DNA from: Alloscardovia criceti DSM 17774
GTDB lineage: Bacteria; Actinomycetota; Actinomycetes; Actinomycetales; Bifidobacteriaceae
Direction of reading: 5' to 3'
DNA length: 64,000 nt
NCBI RefSeq assembly: GCF_000376885.1
Contig: NZ_AQXR01000011.1
Coordinates: 1 to 64,000 of the forward strand
Shown: piece by piece, positions 27,074 to 36,867 of the stretch
How the letters are laid out: each line of letters begins with the position of its first letter
Numbering within the stretch: position 1 is the stretch's first letter
Position numbers and translations under genes: made by a program
Notes under the pieces: model-generated
Databases searched by the model: none
Told to the model about the DNA's origin: nothing
The model's input: the letters and a program-made list of their open reading frames with translations, nothing else

Positions 27074-27121
27074 GCACTATATAACCCGTGTTTGAAAAGT
27101 AAGCATACGTATATATAGTAG
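27074..27121 (+). promoter_or_regulatory. Candidate pair of NrdR boxes upstream of nrdI
   Basis: Two AT-rich 16-base segments, 27074-27089 (GCACTATATAACCCGT) and 27106-27121 (TACGTATATATAGTAG), start exactly 32 bases apart. NrdR boxes occur in pairs about three helical turns apart, with consensus near acaCwAtATaTwGtgt. The first box fits the left half and the second the right half. NrdR represses ribonucleotide reductase operons when dATP is high. There is no gene in the 26869-27160 gap. Confidence 0.5.
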
Positions 27122-27160
27122 TTGAGTACAGATTAATCGTAGATGAGGAGGCATCCCTCT

Positions 27161-27649
27161 ATGGAGGATATTGCGCAAAAACGCGAGCTCAGCCAACCCG
27201 AATTAGCAGCGGCTGGCAACGCAATCGGTGCAGTCGTATATTTTTCTTCGGCTTCTGAAAACACCTCGCGTTTTATCCACAACTGTAAGCTTCAGGATCA
27301 TGGAATTAACGTATATCGCATTCCACTTAAGCCTAAAGATCCTGCATTAAATGTCGATGAGCCCTATATCTTGGTGGTTCCTACCTACGGCGGAGGTACG
27401 GCGAAAAAAGCAGTACCCGTGCAAGTGAAAAAATTCCTCAACGATCCTGCAAATCGAGCAGGCATTCGAGGCGTTATTGCCAGCGGAAATACCAATTTTG
27501 GCGAAGCATTTTGCATGGCAGGAGACATGGTCGCAGCAAAATGTAAAGTTCCTTTCATGTATTACTTCGAATTGATGGGAACGCAGACGGACAGAAAGAA
27601 AGTAACCCAAGGCGTGGTGGATTTTTTCACCAACCGGGCGGCGGCTTAA
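27161..27649 (+). CDS. nrdI: NrdI flavodoxin-like protein
   Basis: NrdI is a flavodoxin that supplies oxidant for assembly of the dimanganese-tyrosyl radical in NrdF. The 162-residue product has the FMN phosphate loop [21 protein letters not shown] and [16 protein letters not shown], which line the flavin. ATG 27161 is nine bases after GAGGAGG; ATG 27143 lies before that site. It heads the class Ib reductase cluster, and no nrdH glutaredoxin-like gene is found beside it. Confidence 0.95.
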   Translation: MEDIAQKRELSQPELAAAGNAIGAVVYFSSASENTSRFIHNCKLQDHGINVYRIPLKPKDPALNVDEPYILVVPTYGGGTAKKAVPVQVKKFLNDPANRAGIRGVIASGNTNFGEAFCMAGDMVAAKCKVPFMYYFELMGTQTDRKKVTQGVVDFFTNRAAA

Positions 27650-27731
27650 AATATGAAGCCCACCAACATAACTAAAAAAACGAAAAACTAAAAATTCAAT
27701 AAAAGCAAAACTTAATGACGAAGATACGGAA

Positions 27732-27761
27732 ACGTGAAAAATACCACTGTGTTTTTCACGT
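27732..27761 (+). terminator. Hairpin in the nrdI-nrdE gap
   Basis: ACGTGAAAAA (27732-27741) and TTTTTCACGT (27752-27761) form a perfect 10-bp stem. Because the T run is inside the stem, it could be an attenuator, a weak bidirectional terminator, or an mRNA end-stabilising element. Confidence 0.45.
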
Positions 27762-27842
27762 CTCACCCCGTTATTCAGAGTAAAATCGACCAGAGTTATC
27801 GTACGGATACACATTCTTATCCGAGAAATTCAGGAGAAAAAT

Positions 27843-29993
27843 ATGGCAGAAACAGCCGTTTATGATGCATCGAAGGATTACCACGCGCTCAACGCGATGC
27901 TCAATCTTTACGATGAAAATCACCAAATCCAGTTTGACAAGGATATTGCTGCAGCAAAGCTTTTCGTAGAGGGCGAAGTTGCAGAAAAAACCAAGACCTT
28001 TGCATCCGTACAGGAACGTCTCAATTATCTGTTTGATAATTTGTACTACAACAAGGATGTTTTTGCGGCATATTCGCCGGAATTCTTGGATAAGATTTAC
28101 GTTTTTGCCGACTCTTTCCACTTCAAATTCGAAACCTTCCTCGGTGCCTTCAAGTTCTACTCTTCGTACGCTTTGAAGAGCTTCGATGGAAAGCAATATC
28201 TCGAAAACTTTGAGCAGCGTACCGTAGCTGTGGCTTTGGAATTAGCCGCAGGTGATGAAACCAAGGCTATGGAATTCGTGGAAGAAATTATCACAGGTCG
28301 TTTCCAGCCAGCCACACCAACCTTCCTGAACCTTGGAAAGGCACAGCGCGGCGAGCCAGTATCCTGTTTCTTGGTGCGTATCGAGGACAATATGGAGTCC
28401 ATTTCTCGCGCCATCAACGCATCCCTGCAGCTGTCCAAGCGCGGCGGCGGCGTAGCGCTGCTTCTGTCCAATTTGCGTGAGCAGGGTGCGCCAATTAAGC
28501 ACATCGAAAACCAGTCTTCTGGTGTGGTTCCTGTGATGAAGCTGTTGGAGGATTCCTTCTCCTATGCAAACCAGCTGGGCGCACGCCAAGGTGCAGGTGC
28601 GGTGTATTTGAGTGCACACCACCCAGATATCCTCACTTTCATGGATACCAAGCGCGAAAATGCGGACGAAAAGATTCGTATTAAGACTCTGTCTTTGGGT
28701 GTGGTCATCCCAGACATTACCTTCGAATTGTCAAAGAAGAAAGAGCCAATGGCTCTGTTTAGCCCATACGATGTCGAACGTGAATACGGCAAGCCATTCG
28801 CAGATGTGCCTATTACCGAAAACTACTACGATATGGTCAATAATCCACGTATTAAGAAGACCTATATCAACCCACGTGACTTCTTCCGTACCATTGCGGA
28901 AATTCAGTTCGAGTCCGGCTATCCTTACATCGTGTTCGAAGACACGGTAAACAAGGCCAACCCAATCGACGGTCGTATTACCATGTCCAACCTGTGCTCG
29001 GAAATTCTGCAGGTCCAAGAGCCAAGCGTGCTCAACGAAGACCTCACCTTCGCACACGTAGGTCGCGATATTTCCTGCAATCTCGGATCCTTGAATATTG
29101 CCAAGGCTATGGACGGCGGACTGGCAGACACGGTTGAACGTGCAATTTACGCATTGACTTCCGTAGCGGACCACACCAGCATTGAATCCGTGCCTTCTAT
29201 CAAGCGCGGAAATGAAGAAGGTCACGCTATTGGTCTGGGGCAGATGAATCTGCACGGCTTCCTTTCGCGTGAAAAGATGTTCTACGGCTCTCCAGAAGCT
29301 CTCGATTTCACGGATATGTACTTCATGACCGTGGCATACCACGCATACCGTGCCAGCCACAAGATTGCAGTCGAGCGTGGCAGTGCCTTCAAGAGCTTCA
29401 AGACCTCCGCATACGCCAAGCCAGCAGGACAGGGCAACTACTTCGACAAGTACACGGACGGTTCGCGCTCGCTGGAGCCAAAGACTCAGAAGGTCAAGGA
29501 CTTGTTTGCACAGTTCGGCATCCGCATTCCAACCGTGGAAGACTGGGCAGAGCTGCGCGATGCAATCCTTAAGGATGGTATTTACAACCAGAACCTCCAG
29601 GCTGTGCCTCCAACCGGTTCTATTTCCTATATCAACCACTCCACTAGCTCCATCCACCCACTCGTATCGAAGATTGAAATTCGTAAGGAAGGAAAGCTGG
29701 GCCGCGTATACTACCCAGCGCCATACATGACGAATGACAATCTCGAGTACTACGATGATGCTTACGAAATTGGTTGGGAAAAGATTATCGATACCTATGC
29801 CGAGGCAACTCAGCACGTGGATCAGGGCCTGTCTTTGACGCTCTTCTTCCCAGATACCGCCACCACGCGTGACGTAAACAAGGCGCAGATTTACGCATGG
29901 CGCAAGGGCATTAAGACCTTGTACTACATTCGTATCCGTCAGGCCGCGCTTGAAGGTACGGAAGTAGAAGGCTGCGTATCCTGCATGCTCTAA
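27843..29993 (+). CDS. nrdE: Class Ib ribonucleotide reductase large (alpha) subunit
   Basis: NrdE reduces ribonucleoside diphosphates to deoxy forms using radical chemistry. The 716-residue protein carries the active-site cysteines in [10 protein letters not shown] (about 174) and SNLCSEIL (about 385). [14 protein letters not shown] lines the substrate site, and [19 protein letters not shown] gives the radical-proximal region. The C-terminal redox pair is in GCVSCML. It lacks the N-terminal ATP cone typical of class Ia, as expected for class Ib. ATG 27843 follows TTCAGGAGAAAAAT. Confidence 0.98.
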   Translation: MAETAVYDASKDYHALNAMLNLYDENHQIQFDKDIAAAKLFVEGEVAEKTKTFASVQERLNYLFDNLYYNKDVFAAYSPEFLDKIYVFADSFHFKFETFLGAFKFYSSYALKSFDGKQYLENFEQRTVAVALELAAGDETKAMEFVEEIITGRFQPATPTFLNLGKAQRGEPVSCFLVRIEDNMESISRAINASLQLSKRGGGVALLLSNLREQGAPIKHIENQSSGVVPVMKLLEDSFSYANQLGARQGAGAVYLSAHHPDILTFMDTKRENADEKIRIKTLSLGVVIPDITFELSKKKEPMALFSPYDVEREYGKPFADVPITENYYDMVNNPRIKKTYINPRDFFRTIAEIQFESGYPYIVFEDTVNKANPIDGRITMSNLCSEILQVQEPSVLNEDLTFAHVGRDISCNLGSLNIAKAMDGGLADTVERAIYALTSVADHTSIESVPSIKRGNEEGHAIGLGQMNLHGFLSREKMFYGSPEALDFTDMYFMTVAYHAYRASHKIAVERGSAFKSFKTSAYAKPAGQGNYFDKYTDGSRSLEPKTQKVKDLFAQFGIRIPTVEDWAELRDAILKDGIYNQNLQAVPPTGSISYINHSTSSIHPLVSKIEIRKEGKLGRVYYPAPYMTNDNLEYYDDAYEIGWEKIIDTYAEATQHVDQGLSLTLFFPDTATTRDVNKAQIYAWRKGIKTLYYIRIRQAALEGTEVEGCVSCML

Positions 29994-30026
29994 GATTCGT
30001 GGAGAATCAATTCTCCGAAAGAATCT
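29993..30026 (+). terminator. Hairpin directly after nrdE
   Basis: AGATTC...GAATCT encloses GGAGAAT/ATTCTCC, giving a two-step hairpin that starts within the nrdE stop region. It has only TTGG after it, so it is more likely a stabiliser or partial terminator than a strong terminator. Confidence 0.45.
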
Positions 30027-30080
30027 TGGTGACGTTTTGAGCTTCGTAACGTTTTCTTGCTAAGCTCGAAGAACGCTATC

Positions 30081-30123
30081 GGTCAGCTTGAATGACCATA
30101 TTGGCAATTCATTCAAGCTGACC
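30081..30123 (+). other. 15-bp perfect hairpin in the nrdE-nrdF gap
   Basis: GGTCAGCTTGAATGA (30081-30095) and TCATTCAAGCTGACC (30109-30123) pair fully over a 13-base loop. No T run follows. The stability and the position between two subunit genes suggest mRNA processing or stability control, or an operator. Confidence 0.6.
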
Positions 30124-30179
30124 ATACACATATCTTTTGATTTTATTTGCCAATTTTTCAGTCACACAGCAAAACTCAC

Positions 30180-30210
30180 AATCTAGCCATTGCCACGCAA
30201 GCTAGATTTT
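30180..30210 (+). terminator. Hairpin plus short T run before nrdF
   Basis: AATCTAGC (30180-30187) pairs with GCTAGATT (30201-30208) and runs into TTTT. It ends about 10 bases before the nrdF Shine-Dalgarno site and could attenuate nrdF. Confidence 0.4.
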
Positions 30211-30212
30211 AG

Positions 30213-31232
<1,020 letters not shown>

Positions 31233-31334
31233 GGCTTTGTTATTCCTCGCATTTTGAGGTGTACAACGGCCGCATACTAAGGCTCATAGGAGCTCGTAAA
31301 TGTGGTCTAGCTCATAATTGAAAATAAAACTTCG

Positions 31335-31364
31335 ACACGCCGCAGGCGAACACTTGCGGCGTGT
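31335..31364. other. Perfect inverted repeat upstream of the tRNA cluster
   Basis: ACACGCCGCA (31335-31344) and TGCGGCGTGT (31355-31364) form a G+C-rich 10-bp stem without a T run. It may end the nrdF transcript through a factor, or help process the tRNA precursor. Confidence 0.4.
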
Positions 31365-31416
31365 AGAAATTCGTGGCATACTATTCAAGTTGCCAATCGA
31401 CAGATTAGGAAACCCT

Positions 31417-31498
31417 GGCGGATTTCCCAAGCGGTCAAAGGGAGCGGACTGTAAATCCGCCGGCTTCGCCTTCAGTGGTTCGAATCCACTATCCGCCA
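31417..31498 (+). tRNA. tRNA-Tyr (anticodon GTA)
   Basis: The acceptor GGCGGAT pairs with ATCCGCC. The anticodon stem GCGGA/TCCGC frames CTGTAAA with GTA. A long variable arm (CGGCTTCGCCTT) marks it as class II, as expected for bacterial tRNA-Tyr. The T arm is GTGGTTCGAATCCAC and the discriminator is A. Confidence 0.97.
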
Positions 31499-31499
31499 C

Positions 31500-31571
<72 letters not shown>

Positions 31572-31575
31572 CCAT

Positions 31576-31649
31576 AGCGGGATAGCTCAGCTGGCTAGAG
31601 CGTACGACTCATAATCGTAAGGTCGAGAGTTCGAGTCTCTCTCTCGCTA
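31576..31649 (+). tRNA. tRNA-Met (anticodon CAT, elongator-type)
   Basis: The acceptor AGCGGGA pairs with TCTCGCT; the first pair A-T argues against an initiator tRNA. The anticodon stem ACGAC/ATCGT frames TCATA with CAT. The T arm is GAGAGTTCGAGTCTCTC. A CAT tRNA can also be a lysidine-modified Ile tRNA, but the sequence looks like elongator Met. Confidence 0.9.
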
Positions 31650-31688
31650 CAAAGGCAATTGTCTATTTTATTTTATGGAAGGTGAACA

Positions 31689-31856
31689 ATGGCAAAAAGC
31701 GCCGATATTCGTCCAGGCATTACGCTGGCGTGCACCGAATGCAAGGAACGTAACTATCAGACGACCAAGAATCGTCGTAACACCCCAGATCGTTTGGAAC
31801 TCATGAAGTTCTGCCCACGTGACGGTCGCATGACTCTTCACCGTGAGACACGATAA
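31689..31856 (+). CDS. rpmG: 50S ribosomal protein L33
   Basis: The 55-residue L33 begins [20 protein letters not shown], has the zinc-type CxxC pair in ACTEC, and ends [22 protein letters not shown] with the second half FCPRD. L33 sits near the ribosomal E site. The second pair is incomplete (C then P-R-D), so zinc binding is partial. ATG 31689 follows GGAAGGTGAACA, 40 bases after tRNA-Met, so it may be cotranscribed with the tRNAs. A terminator follows. Confidence 0.96.
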   Translation: MAKSADIRPGITLACTECKERNYQTTKNRRNTPDRLELMKFCPRDGRMTLHRETR

Positions 31857-31876
31857 ATCTTTTAGATTTTGCAAAG

Positions 31877-31899
31877 CCCGGTTTTCACCGGGTTTTTTT
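31877..31899 (+). terminator. Intrinsic terminator after rpmG
   Basis: CCCGGT (31877-31882) pairs with ACCGGG (31887-31892) over TTTC, then seven T. Confidence 0.93.
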
Positions 31900-32035
31900 G
31901 TATCTTTTTTGAGTTCTGTGCCGTTTCGAGCGCTTATTGAGCTGACCGTGAAGAATAAAGTTCAGCAGAATTCTCGCCACCATCCAAACATTTCTCCCAT
32001 TCGCATAGTGCCATGCTGAAAGTACAATGAACATT

Positions 32036-33232
32036 ATGACTACATCTGATACACCACGTTTTGCAGACATTACGACCATGGCAGTGGGCGGAGCAATCGC
32101 CCAGTTTGTTGAGCCAGACTCTCGAGCCAGCTTTTTAGAAGCGATTATTATGGCGGATGTCGAAGGTAAATCGCTCTGTGTCATCGGTGGCGGATCAAAT
32201 ATGCTCGTCTCTGATAAGGATTTCGATGGGGTTGTTGTGCGCGATGCGCGCAGACAGATTTCTATTCTTGATGAAGCGGCGCCGGTAGAAGAGGGCGCTG
32301 CATCTCTTACTACTGTCAGTGCTACGGCGGGTGTGCATTGGGATGATTTTGTAGCCTACTGCGTGCGCATGGGGCTTGCGGGGGCGGAAGCATTATCTGG
32401 CATCCCAGGCACAGTGGGTGCAAGCGTGGTACAAAACATTGGCGCGTATGGTCAAGAAGTGGCGTCCATTGTCCACAGTGTAGAAGTCTGGGATCGCGAA
32501 ACAAAAACCGTGCGCGTGCTCAACGTATCCGAGTTGGATTTTTCGTACCGTAATTCTGTGCTTAAGCAAAGCATGTACACCCATGGCGCTCACAGTGCGC
32601 CAAGCCAATACTTCCCATCGCCGCGTTATATCGTGCTGGAAGTGACCTTCCAGTTGCTGCATTCCGCGAAAAACACGGTGAATATGGCGCAACTGGCACA
32701 CGCGTTAAACGTGGAAGTCGGTCAAGAATTCGATATTGCGCAAATTCGTACGGCGGTTTTGCACATTCGCGAGTCCAAGGGCGTGCTCGAAGATCTGCAT
32801 CGTTATACCAATGCATGGATGCAGGGCACGCGTGACGCTCAGGAGGGGGATGCAGAAGCTCTTAAGGGCGCGGAGGACCGCAATAAATTCAGCTGTGGCT
32901 CCTTCTTTATGAATCCTATGATCAGCCCTGAGCAGGCTGCAAAGCTGCCGGAGGATGCGCCAAAATTCCCTGCGCAATTCGCCGATGGTAGTCCTGCAAT
33001 AAAAACCTCGGCTGCATGGCTGATCGATCATGCTGGTTTTAAGCCAGGCTACAAGATATCCGAGGAGAGCAAAGCTGGCCTGTCTACAGTACATACGCTG
33101 GTGCTGTCTAACCGCGGGGGAGCTCAGACGGCGGATGTCATAGAGCTGGCACGCACAATCCGCGATGGTGTGCGCCGCACGTATGGTGTCACTCTCGTGC
33201 CGGAGCCGGTGTTTATCGGCGTGGAATTATAA
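32036..33232 (+). CDS. murB: UDP-N-acetylmuramate dehydrogenase (UDP-N-acetylenolpyruvoylglucosamine reductase)
   Basis: MurB is the FAD enzyme that reduces UDP-GlcNAc-enolpyruvate to UDP-MurNAc for peptidoglycan. The 398-residue protein has the FAD site [12 protein letters not shown]. The loop [22 protein letters not shown] follows. The catalytic Ser lies in [10 protein letters not shown]. The usual late Glu is in the VPEPVFIG-like end ([13 protein letters not shown]). TACAAT (32023-32028) ends seven bases before ATG 32036, with no Shine-Dalgarno site, suggesting a leaderless transcript; ATG 32027 overlaps this box. Confidence 0.96.
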   Translation: MTTSDTPRFADITTMAVGGAIAQFVEPDSRASFLEAIIMADVEGKSLCVIGGGSNMLVSDKDFDGVVVRDARRQISILDEAAPVEEGAASLTTVSATAGVHWDDFVAYCVRMGLAGAEALSGIPGTVGASVVQNIGAYGQEVASIVHSVEVWDRETKTVRVLNVSELDFSYRNSVLKQSMYTHGAHSAPSQYFPSPRYIVLEVTFQLLHSAKNTVNMAQLAHALNVEVGQEFDIAQIRTAVLHIRESKGVLEDLHRYTNAWMQGTRDAQEGDAEALKGAEDRNKFSCGSFFMNPMISPEQAAKLPEDAPKFPAQFADGSPAIKTSAAWLIDHAGFKPGYKISEESKAGLSTVHTLVLSNRGGAQTADVIELARTIRDGVRRTYGVTLVPEPVFIGVEL

Positions 33233-33254
33233 AAGACGGAGTACAGTTACAAGT

Positions 33255-33599
33255 ATGACTTATGTAATTGCTGAACCATGCGTGGATGTCAAAGATAGGG
33301 CATGCGTCGATGAATGCCCAGTCGATTGCATATACGAAGGCCCACGCACGTTATATATCAACCCTAATGAATGCGTCGATTGTGGGGCCTGCGAGCCTGT
33401 TTGCCCTACGGAGGCTATCTTCTATGAGGATGATTTGCCAGATGATTGGGCATGGTACAAGGCTGTAGCGGATGATTATTTCGCAGAAATTGGCGATTTT
33501 GGTGGTGCCATGAGTGCTGGTCCTATCGATCACGATCACGAGGATATTGCAAAGCTTCCATCGGATATCAATGCCGAGTATTTAAATAGTTTGAAATAA
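33255..33599 (+). CDS. fdxA: Seven-iron ferredoxin
   Basis: The 114-residue protein is a small electron carrier with a 3Fe-4S and a 4Fe-4S cluster. [20 protein letters not shown] supplies the N-terminal cysteines (the first pattern C-x7-C), and [20 protein letters not shown] the classic CxxCxxCxxxCP. The C-terminal region ([16 protein letters not shown]) matches FdxA-type proteins of Actinobacteria. It is separated by 22 bases from murB. TACAGT (33242-33247) ends seven bases before ATG, so a leaderless start is possible. A terminator follows. Confidence 0.95.
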   Translation: MTYVIAEPCVDVKDRACVDECPVDCIYEGPRTLYINPNECVDCGACEPVCPTEAIFYEDDLPDDWAWYKAVADDYFAEIGDFGGAMSAGPIDHDHEDIAKLPSDINAEYLNSLK

Positions 33600-33613
33600 T
33601 CCGGAACTTTTCT

Positions 33614-33642
33614 AGGGATGAGCTTGAGCTCATCCCTTTTTC
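33614..33642. terminator. Terminator between fdxA and dinB (convergent)
   Basis: AGGGATGAG (33614-33622) pairs with CTCATCCCT (33629-33637) and is followed by TTTTT on the plus strand. dinB arrives from the other side, so the hairpin may act for both. Confidence 0.85.
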
Positions 33643-33658
33643 GTGTTCTTTTCGCATG

Positions 33659-34939
33659 TTAAATGCCGAAATTAATCGAGGAATTGCCAAAACGCTGACG
33701 AATATCATCCAAGGTGCGTTCCGCGGCTAAATTCTGTTCCTTGGCTTTGCTGAGGGTGCGGTCCGCTGCTCTGGCGTCGTGGCCCTCCTCATCAAAGAGG
33801 TCATCAAAGCTAGGCTGAATCACGGTGGCTGTCGCATCGCTCAAATTGGATGTGCTGATGCCTGCGAGTCGGATGTATTGGGATAATTCTTCGTCTTCCG
33901 TGTCTCGGGGGAGCAGCTGCTGAAAAAGCCTTTTTGCATAGAAAAATAGGTCCGAAGCGGACTGTGTGGGCACATCCATGGTGCAAGCCTTGCTCACATA
34001 GCGTAGATTTGCGAAACGTAATTTCACGCTGACCGTTCGAGCCACTAAACCTTGAGCGCGCAGATGCGATGCCGTGGAATCGCAGCACTGGCGCAAAAGA
34101 TTGAGCACGGTTCGCGCGTCTCGCGTGTCTTCAGCAAAAGTGCGTTCCGTACCGATAGATTTGGGTTCGTAATGTGTGGTCACGGCACGCTCATCCTCAC
34201 CGTGAGAGGCGTTGTACAGCATGTGTCCAATCGCCTGCGAACCCACTGCGCGGACAATATCGGTCTCGCGCAGGGCAGCAAGCTCTTTTACGGTACGAAT
34301 GCCATACTTTTCCAGAGCGTTCTGGGTGGCAGGACCCACACCGGGCAGCGAACGCACGGGCATCATCTGGATGAATTCAGCGTGCTGGTTGCGCGGTATG
34401 AGTAGCATGCCGTTGGGTTTTGCATTCGTCGATGCGATTTTTGCTATGAGTTTGTTGGATGCAATGCCTACTGAGCAGGTCAAACCCAAACGTTCAAACA
34501 CGGTTTTACGAATCCACTGGGCGATAGTTACCGGAGATTTCCACAGAAGCAGGGCGGATTTGACATCCATATAGCATTCATCTACGCTGACACGTTCAAT
34601 CTGATCCGTGACCTGGCTAAAAAGTTCAAAAACTTGAGCAGAAATATCGCGATAATACTTCATGTCCACCGGCAAAAATACACCTTGCGGGCACAGCTTG
34701 CGAGCGCGAGATACGGGCATGGCGGAGTTTACGCCAAAACGGCGCGCTTCGTAATTTGCCGCAGACACGACGGACCGTGCTCCTGTGCCGATGATAACGG
34801 GCTTGTCGTGGAGCTCCGGATGGCGGCGAATTTCGCACGATGCATAGAAGGCATCCATGTCAATGTGCAAAATTGTGCAGCCTGATGCGTCGTGACCCCA
34901 ATCTTTTTTCACGGCTGCGTTTCTCGGTGCGGTGCTCAT
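33659..34939 (-). CDS. dinB: DNA polymerase IV (Y-family)
   Basis: The 426-residue enzyme is a translesion polymerase that copies damaged DNA with low fidelity. The palm catalytic acids are visible: Asp27 and Asp29 in HIDMDAFYASCE, and Asp120/Glu121 in ERVSVDECYMDV. The steric-gate-type Tyr/Phe follows. LPGVGPATQNALEKYGI is the helix-hairpin-helix, and the little-finger region follows. The C-terminus lacks a clear clamp-binding motif. Its -10 TACTAT (minus strand, 34951-34946) ends six bases before ATG 34939, a leaderless layout. I saw no LexA-type box in the upstream 60 bases. Confidence 0.95.
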   Translation of the reverse strand: MSTAPRNAAVKKDWGHDASGCTILHIDMDAFYASCEIRRHPELHDKPVIIGTGARSVVSAANYEARRFGVNSAMPVSRARKLCPQGVFLPVDMKYYRDISAQVFELFSQVTDQIERVSVDECYMDVKSALLLWKSPVTIAQWIRKTVFERLGLTCSVGIASNKLIAKIASTNAKPNGMLLIPRNQHAEFIQMMPVRSLPGVGPATQNALEKYGIRTVKELAALRETDIVRAVGSQAIGHMLYNASHGEDERAVTTHYEPKSIGTERTFAEDTRDARTVLNLLRQCCDSTASHLRAQGLVARTVSVKLRFANLRYVSKACTMDVPTQSASDLFFYAKRLFQQLLPRDTEDEELSQYIRLAGISTSNLSDATATVIQPSFDDLFDEEGHDARAADRTLSKAKEQNLAAERTLDDIRQRFGNSSINFGI

Positions 34940-35101
34940 GCATCCATAGTAGCGAGAAGGCGGTGTAAAGGAAAAGATGTGTTGTGCGAGCCGAGGAAGT
35001 CGGGCAGGATGTTGTGGTGTTGGTGCGGGGAGGGGAAACAGAGAGGGAGAAGAAGGGCGGGTGTCCTGATATTTCCGTAGTGTGTTTGTGTGAAGAAGTG
35101 G

Positions 35102-36100
35102 ATGTCCAATATGCTGAACACCTCGCCGGTGTTGGTAGTTCTAGCAATTCAAACCTTGTCGATTTCCTTTTCTAATGAAATCAGCACAGTAGCATTTACG
35201 CAGCTAGATCCCCTTTTGGTCTCCTGGTGGCGTATGGCTTTTGCCGTGGTCATTATGTTGATATGGCGCCGCCCATTTTCCGCAGAAAAACGCAAAAAGC
35301 TACCGCGTGACCTGAAAACGTGGATTATCTTCGCAGGACTTGGTGTGGCGGTCGTAGGCATGAGCGGCGTTTTTTATATCGCTATCGACACCTTGAATTC
35401 CGGTGTGGCCACAGCTATTGAATTCATCGGCCCATTATCCGTGGCAGTGTTTACCGGACGTACATGGCGTGAATACCTCGGCGCTTTCCTCGCTTTCGTT
35501 GGTCTTCTCACGCTGGCAGGCTCGTCACTTTTTAGTTTGGGACCGTCTTCCATTCCGGGGCTGATTGCCATTTGCGCCAGTGGTGCGCTGTGGGCGACGT
35601 ACATCGTTTTGGGGCGTATGGTGGCGCATGGATCTTCGGGTTTGGATAATTTAACGGTTTCATTGACTTTAGGATGGATTATTCAAACGTGCCTCATCGG
35701 CTATCCTGCGGTAACGCAGGTTTTCCATCCGACTGCTCGAGCCACGTGGGCGCACGAAAACGGCGGAATTATTAAATTGCTGATCATTCTGCTCATTATC
35801 AGCGTGTGTTCCTCGATTATTTCGTATGTGCTCGATCAGGTGTTGATGCGCCGAGTTTCTGCAAACCGCTTCTCCGTCATGCAAGCCTTGCTGCCTGTGG
35901 TCAATCTGCTCGTAACTTTGCTTTTCGGAGCGCGACCAGGCGTGTTTGATTTCCTCGGAGTGGGCATTATTGTGCTGGCGGTAATGATTAGCTTCTCGAG
36001 CGATGCGGATCCGCTCCCAACGCATGAGTTGACCTCGCGCAAACATACGACGATGACGAATGAAGAAGGCAAAACCGAAGAAGTGAATGTCATCGATTAG
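35102..36100 (+). CDS. EamA/RhaT-type drug/metabolite exporter
   Basis: The 332-residue protein has about ten hydrophobic segments in two EamA halves. The first carries VSWWRMAFAVVIMLIWRRPF and ATAIEFIGPLSVAVFTGRTW, the second SANRFSVMQALLPVVNLLVTLLFG. This layout is typical of threonine/homoserine exporters (RhtA-like) of the EamA superfamily, but the substrate is not defined by the sequence. The polar tail (TSRKHTTMTNEEGKTEE) is cytoplasmic. The start is uncertain: ATG 35102 follows GAAGAAGTGG, while ATG 35111 and GTG 35090 are also in frame. It is divergent from dinB, with a purine-rich gap. Confidence 0.85.
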   Translation: MSNMLNTSPVLVVLAIQTLSISFSNEISTVAFTQLDPLLVSWWRMAFAVVIMLIWRRPFSAEKRKKLPRDLKTWIIFAGLGVAVVGMSGVFYIAIDTLNSGVATAIEFIGPLSVAVFTGRTWREYLGAFLAFVGLLTLAGSSLFSLGPSSIPGLIAICASGALWATYIVLGRMVAHGSSGLDNLTVSLTLGWIIQTCLIGYPAVTQVFHPTARATWAHENGGIIKLLIILLIISVCSSIISYVLDQVLMRRVSANRFSVMQALLPVVNLLVTLLFGARPGVFDFLGVGIIVLAVMISFSSDADPLPTHELTSRKHTTMTNEEGKTEEVNVID

Positions 36101-36205
36101 GCCGAGCTCATTGGGTCGAGCGTTAGTGTACACACCGATTTGCTCTTGAGCAAAAAAATGATAAACTAGCAAAGTTGCATGTTTCGCAATCGTGAAATGA
36201 GCAAC

Positions 36206-36292
36206 GGAGACGTGCCTGAGTGGCCGAAAGGGGCACCCTGCTAAGGTGTTAACTGCGTAAGCGGTTCAGGAGTTCGAATCTCCTCGTCTCCG
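36206..36292 (+). tRNA. tRNA-Ser (anticodon GCT)
   Basis: The acceptor GGAGACG pairs with CGTCTCC. The anticodon stem frames CTGCTAA with GCT, reading AGC/AGU. A long variable arm (ACTGCGTAAGCGGT) marks class II. The T arm is AGGAGTTCGAATCTCCT and the discriminator is G, as in serine tRNAs. A terminator follows immediately. Confidence 0.97.
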
Positions 36293-36298
36293 CGGATA

Positions 36299-36331
36299 CC
36301 GTTCTAAGACAATTCTTAGAACGGCTTTTTT
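36299..36331 (+). terminator. Intrinsic terminator after tRNA-Ser
   Basis: CCGTTCTAAGA (36299-36309) pairs with TCTTAGAACGG (36314-36324) over CAAT, followed by CTTTTTT. Confidence 0.95.
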
Positions 36332-36867
36332 ATGCCAATTCCCTAGTGTTTTCAACGATTACAGCCCGTACATCCTCAACCGTGTAAACTGGTTATTAAC
36401 GGTTATAGACGGGTAATGACGGTCATCTCGTAGGGGACCAGATAGGGGAAAAATCATGGTTGGGAGCACGGGGAATAGTTTTCCACTCTTCCGTGTCATC
36501 TACAATGCAGTAGGAGAGGATCAGCTTTGAGGAGCTGAGTTTGAAACTTTCCAATGAGCATGTTTGTGTTCATAGTTGTTATTTGCACGTAATTGATTAT
36601 TATTCCGGTGTTCAACCAGCTCGATTTTCCGCATTTCTTGACTTTTGAAATGAATCACCACGCCCTGTATGTGAAAATAAGGCTGTTTCAGGCACCATCA
36701 GGTTTCGAAAATCGAAGGTGCGTCACAGGCACACAGCGGGGTTTTCGCACTAAATTTGATGATGACAATCCGCACTATTTTGTCTTAGGCAGGCTTAATG
36801 ACCGCGTAAGGTGGAATGTATCCGGAACGATGTGGAAGTAGGAAAGAAGTAGGAAAAGAGGGAAGAG
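36332..36867. other. Gene-free segment behind tRNA-Ser, possible integration scar
   Basis: These 536 bases hold no convincing gene. Near the start there are repeated short motifs (AACGGTTATAGACGGGTAATGACGG) and a pair of TAGGGGA repeats at 36431-36437 and 36443-36449. The arrangement resembles arm sites and the start of tyrosine-integrase genes next to tRNA targets in Actinobacteria. An ATG at 36456 runs for only about 25 codons. The 82-codon ORF at 36593-36841 has no recognisable family and no ribosome binding site. Confidence 0.4.

Noticed and set aside
34940-35100. LexA-type SOS box before dinB
   Set aside because: No GAAC-N4-GTTC or similar palindrome was found in the upstream region.
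36593-36841. 82-codon plus-strand ORF behind tRNA-Ser
   Set aside because: There is no Shine-Dalgarno site, no ATG and no recognisable family, and the region looks like a scar.
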